Source: Lachnospiraceae bacterium
GTDB taxonomy: Bacteria > Bacillota > Clostridia > Lachnospirales > Lachnospiraceae
DNA length: 64,000 nt
Direction: 5' to 3'
Assembly (NCBI GenBank): GCA_900766915.1
Contig: CAAFXE010000057.1
Coordinates: 1 to 64,000 of the forward strand
Positions 61,436-64,000 of the stretch are shown here, in pieces. A program made the position numbers and the translations under genes. Every line of letters starts with the position of its first letter. Position 1 is the stretch's first letter. The notes below the pieces were generated by a model. It was not told the origin of the DNA, made no database searches, and saw only the letters and a program-made list of their open reading frames with translations.

Positions 61436-63175
61436 ATGTTTCCCAAAACAAAAACCTATCATAGAAGAAAGATCGTCATTGTTTTTTTCATAAGTGTTTT
61501 GATGCTGATGACGCTTCTTGGGAGGCTGGTATACTTAATGGTATTTCAGTCGGATTATTATCAGGAAAAGGCGGATGCCCTCCATGAGAGGGAGCGAAGC
61601 ATCAAAGCGGCCAGAGGAAAGATCTTAGATCGAAACGGTGTTGTGCTGGCTACCAACCGGACGGTCTGTACGGTGTCGGTCATTCACAGCCAGATCAAAG
61701 ATCCGGAAAAGGTGATCAGTACGCTGTGCAGGGAGCTGGGACTTTCGGAGGAAACTGTACGAAAACGGGTAGAAAAGGTGAGCTCCATCGAAAGGATCAA
61801 GGCAAATGTGGATAAGGAAACAGGAGACAGGATCCGGGAGTATGATCTGGCAGGTGTGAAGGTGGATGAGGACTTTAAAAGATATTATCCCTTTGATACG
61901 GTTGCATCCAAGGTGCTGGGATTTACCGGTGGAGATAATCAGGGAATCATCGGACTGGAGGTCTATTATGAAAAATATTTAAAAGGGATCGACGGAACGA
62001 TTCTGACCCAGACTGATGCCAGAGGAATCGAGCTTGATGGAGAAGCAGAAGAAAGGGTGGAGGCAGTGGCAGGAAATGACCTCTATCTGACTCTGGATTA
62101 TAACATTCAGATGTACTGCGAACAGGCTGCCAAAAAAGTGTTGGAGGAAAAAGAGGCAGAATATGTATCGGTGGTGATTATGAATCCCCAGGATGGTTCT
62201 ATTTATGCCAATGTGAATGTGCCCGAATTTGACTTAAACAATCCCTTTGTACTGCCGGAAGGAATGGATGCTTCCTCTATGACCCAGCAGCAGAAAAATG
62301 ATGCCTTAAACCGAATGTGGCGTAACCAGAGTGTCAATGATACCTATGAGCCAGGCTCTACTTTTAAGATCATTACTGCCACACTTGCACTGGAGAAAGG
62401 GGTTGTCAAAAAGGAGGATACCTTTTCCTGTCCTGGTTTTGCTATCGTGGAGGACCGTAAGATCCGGTGCCATAAAGTCCGGGGGCATGGAACAGAAACC
62501 TTTGTGCAGGGAATCTATAATTCCTGTAACCCGGTCTTCATCAATGTTGGCATGAGGGTAGGCGTATCAGATTTTTATGACGGCATGAAAAATATAGGTC
62601 TGCTTTCCCGGACCGGGATCGATATTCCGGGAGAAGCAGGAACCATCATGCATAAAAAAGAGACCATCGGCCCGGTAGAGCTTGCTACCATGTCCTTTGG
62701 ACAGTCCTTTCAGATCACGCCCATGCAGCTTGCAGCAACGGTAAGTTCTATTATCAATGGCGGAAACCGGGTGACGCCGCATTTTGCAGGGGAGATTCGG
62801 GATACGGAAGGTCAGCTTGTAAAGACCTTTCAATATGAAACGAAATCCATCATCTCAGAAGAAACCTCTCAAACGATGCGGGAACTTTTAGAAGGTGTTG
62901 TGGCAGAGGGCGGAGGCTCCAAAGGACAGGTGGAAGGCTACCGTGTCGGTGGAAAGACTGCCACTTCCCAGACACTTCCAAGAAGTGCCCATCAGTATAT
63001 TTCTTCTTTTATCGGCTTTGCTCCGGCAGATGATCCACAGGTACTTGGGCTGGTGATCATTGCAAAGCCTACGGGAGTATATTATGGGGGAACTATAGCC
63101 GCCCCGGTACTCCAGAGCATTTTTGAAAACATTTTGCCTTATTTGGGGATAGAAACAGTTGAAACAACTGGATAA
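61436..63175 (+). CDS. Class B penicillin-binding protein (SpoVD/FtsI-like) with KTA in place of KTG
   Basis: 579 residues. Membrane helix about 13-36, dimerisation domain (ARGKILDRNGVVLATN), transpeptidase domain with Ser308-x-x-Lys311 (STFK), Ser363-Cys-Asn365, and a third motif Lys507-Thr-Ala509, read directly as AAG ACT GCC. No PASTA domain is present. It follows the first transpeptidase after a hairpin, so it may be a sporulation or accessory version; that is inference. Confidence 0.92.
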   Translation: MFPKTKTYHRRKIVIVFFISVLMLMTLLGRLVYLMVFQSDYYQEKADALHERERSIKAARGKILDRNGVVLATNRTVCTVSVIHSQIKDPEKVISTLCRELGLSEETVRKRVEKVSSIERIKANVDKETGDRIREYDLAGVKVDEDFKRYYPFDTVASKVLGFTGGDNQGIIGLEVYYEKYLKGIDGTILTQTDARGIELDGEAEERVEAVAGNDLYLTLDYNIQMYCEQAAKKVLEEKEAEYVSVVIMNPQDGSIYANVNVPEFDLNNPFVLPEGMDASSMTQQQKNDALNRMWRNQSVNDTYEPGSTFKIITATLALEKGVVKKEDTFSCPGFAIVEDRKIRCHKVRGHGTETFVQGIYNSCNPVFINVGMRVGVSDFYDGMKNIGLLSRTGIDIPGEAGTIMHKKETIGPVELATMSFGQSFQITPMQLAATVSSIINGGNRVTPHFAGEIRDTEGQLVKTFQYETKSIISEETSQTMRELLEGVVAEGGGSKGQVEGYRVGGKTATSQTLPRSAHQYISSFIGFAPADDPQVLGLVIIAKPTGVYYGGTIAAPVLQSIFENILPYLGIETVETTG

Positions 63176-63181
63176 ACGATG

Positions 63182-63218
63182 ATTCCGTTCTGTTAGAAAT
63201 AGCAGAACGGAATTTTTT
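63182..63218 (+). terminator. Terminator of the division gene run
   Basis: ATTCCGTTCTG and CAGAACGGAAT form an 11-bp stem with a 10-nt loop, followed by TTTTTT. Confidence 0.9.
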
Positions 63219-63411
63219 AGCTATATGGGGAGTTTATTCTTAAAATCTTTAGAAATTCTCTGTTTGTGACATGTGTGTTTTCTGTTTTGTGTGATATAGT
63301 CTTCTTGGAGATGTGGATGGGCTCATTACTCAATGGAAACCTTTTCAATTTCTGAAGTTGGAACTATTCAAATGAAGCATTCCGTATTAACGCTATCTTT
63401 AGCAATACAAA

Positions 63412-63822
63412 ATGAGTGATATAAATAGAAATAGTCAAGACGTTGGGAAATATAAAGTTGTATCAAACGAAATGCTAGGATATGCTTTTTTCTTTGATGA
63501 TGAAGGAAAGATAATTGGATCACCAGAGTATAAAATACTGGAGCCTAATGTTGTGTGTACTACTCATTATTGTGTGTATAAAACATTTGATAATATAAAT
63601 GAGGCAGAGAGTCTAATAAGTTATTTGTATAGCAAGCTGATCAGGTTTGTTACTGCATTCACTTTAACAGGTACGACAACATCAAAAGCAGAGTTCTGGC
63701 GTTTTGTCCCAGCCCCCGGTTCCTTCGATCACATCTTCACCGATGAAGAACTCTACAAAGCCTTCAATCTACCTCAGAAATACATAGAGGTCATCGAATC
63801 AGTCATCAAAGAACGCAAATAA
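63412..63822 (+). pseudogene. C-terminal fragment of an Eco57I-type restriction-modification protein
   Basis: The 136-residue frame has no ribosome binding site ahead of its ATG. Its sequence (YKILEPNVVCTTHYCVYKTFDNINEAESLISYLYSKLIRF, then WRFVPAPG and FTDEELYKAFNL, ending in VIKERK) resembles the C-terminal target-recognition end of large Eco57I-like methylase/restriction proteins, which are normally several hundred residues longer. No methylase motif lies upstream. Base composition is more A/T-rich than its neighbours, fitting a transferred remnant. Confidence 0.62.
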
Positions 63823-63846
63823 AACTTGGCAGTGCACTGCCAAGTT
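63823..63846 (+). other. Perfect 24-bp palindrome after the fragment
   Basis: AACTTGGCAGTG and its exact complement CACTGCCAAGTT meet with no loop. No T-run follows. It may be a terminator relic or a protein site. From 63847 to the window end the DNA is A/T-rich and I see no gene. Confidence 0.6.
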
Positions 63847-64000
63847 GCACTTCCAAGAAAACCAACCTGAAGGAAATTTTGTTGTACGTTTTAAATACCT
63901 TGAATACTTCTATATCCCAAACCCCTACCCGAAATCATACATTTCATTTAGTAAGAGGTAATTTTATTTTTTATATTTTTAAAATAAATAAAACCATTAA

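Noticed and set aside
63359..63373. GGAACTATTCAAATG as a repeat arm
   Set aside because: Partial match to one arm without a partner; could be chance in A/T-rich DNA.
1..64000. CRISPR array, tRNA, rRNA, transposase or phage genes
   Set aside because: No regularly spaced repeats, cloverleaf, rRNA segment or recombinase/transposase motif was seen on either strand.

Overview
The window is a gene-dense stretch of a low-to-mid GC Gram-positive (Firmicutes) chromosome. Several things point to the anaerobic Clostridia, most likely Lachnospiraceae of a Blautia-like kind: strong AGGAGG ribosome binding sites, T-box leaders, a 6S RNA of the Firmicutes layout, clostridial-type leucine genes, an ATP-type PEP carboxykinase facing a citrate synthase, SpoIID/LytB and SpoVD/FtsI-like proteins, and DUF512 next to der. 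The genus is an inference; no rRNA or tRNA gene is present to settle it. No phage, insertion sequence, CRISPR array or plasmid function was seen. The accessory signal is limited to a dispersed palindromic repeat family, a decayed hydrolase and a restriction-modification fragment.

Layout. 0.2-4.5 kb: DUF512 radical SAM protein, der, plsY, gpsA (ribosome assembly and phospholipid entry). 4.5-7.7 kb: SPFH protein with three zinc ribbons, zinc-ribbon membrane protein and TPM protein, resembling Bacillus YdjI/YdjG/YdjH but without PspA. 7.8-11.5 kb: three-gene ABC importer (TrpXYZ-like) followed by a homocysteine methyltransferase. 11.7-20.6 kb: branched-chain and threonine synthesis (ilvN, ilvC, leuC, leuD, a leucine T-box, an SGNH hydrolase, leuA, thrC). 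20.6-24.4 kb: citrate synthase divergent from pckA, a 140-bp palindromic element, then a 6S RNA gene. 24.4-32.2 kb: SpoIID/LytB protein, YihY membrane protein, a phenylalanine T-box with pheS-pheT, and queA. 32.3-37.1 kb: small transporter, acetyltransferase, an unrecognised membrane-anchored protein, a PflA-like radical SAM enzyme and an RNA uridine methyltransferase. 37.2-41.8 kb: sodium:alanine symporter behind an attenuator-like structure, then a DUF5058/membrane protein/M20 peptidase cassette.

42-47.8 kb holds aspartate kinase, an alpha/beta hydrolase, an AlkD-like protein, an HD protein, a 59-residue small protein, cysK and an LCP protein. 47.8-53 kb looks more accessory: an HTH protein overlapping a MerR regulator, a textbook 19-bp-spacer MerR promoter driving a broken hydrolase, an AEC transporter, and CarD-like and MATE genes that each follow a terminator hairpin in their leader, then a cytidylate-kinase-like gene. 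53-56.9 kb: patatin, YgjP-type peptidase, ychF, lgt. 57-63.2 kb: start of the division and cell wall cluster (mraZ with an array of GTGG operator boxes, rsmH, ftsL-like, two transpeptidases). 63.4-63.8 kb: an orphan C-terminal piece of an Eco57I-type restriction-modification protein.

Functionally, much of the window is biosynthesis controlled at the RNA level: two T-boxes read uncharged tRNA-Leu and tRNA-Phe, and many leaders carry hairpins abutting the ribosome binding site. The most intriguing unexplained signal is a 41-47 bp palindromic repeat whose right arm repeatedly lies 15-23 bp upstream of a start codon. Positions and motifs come from reading the sequence; family names rest on recognised motifs and general knowledge, and no database was searched.
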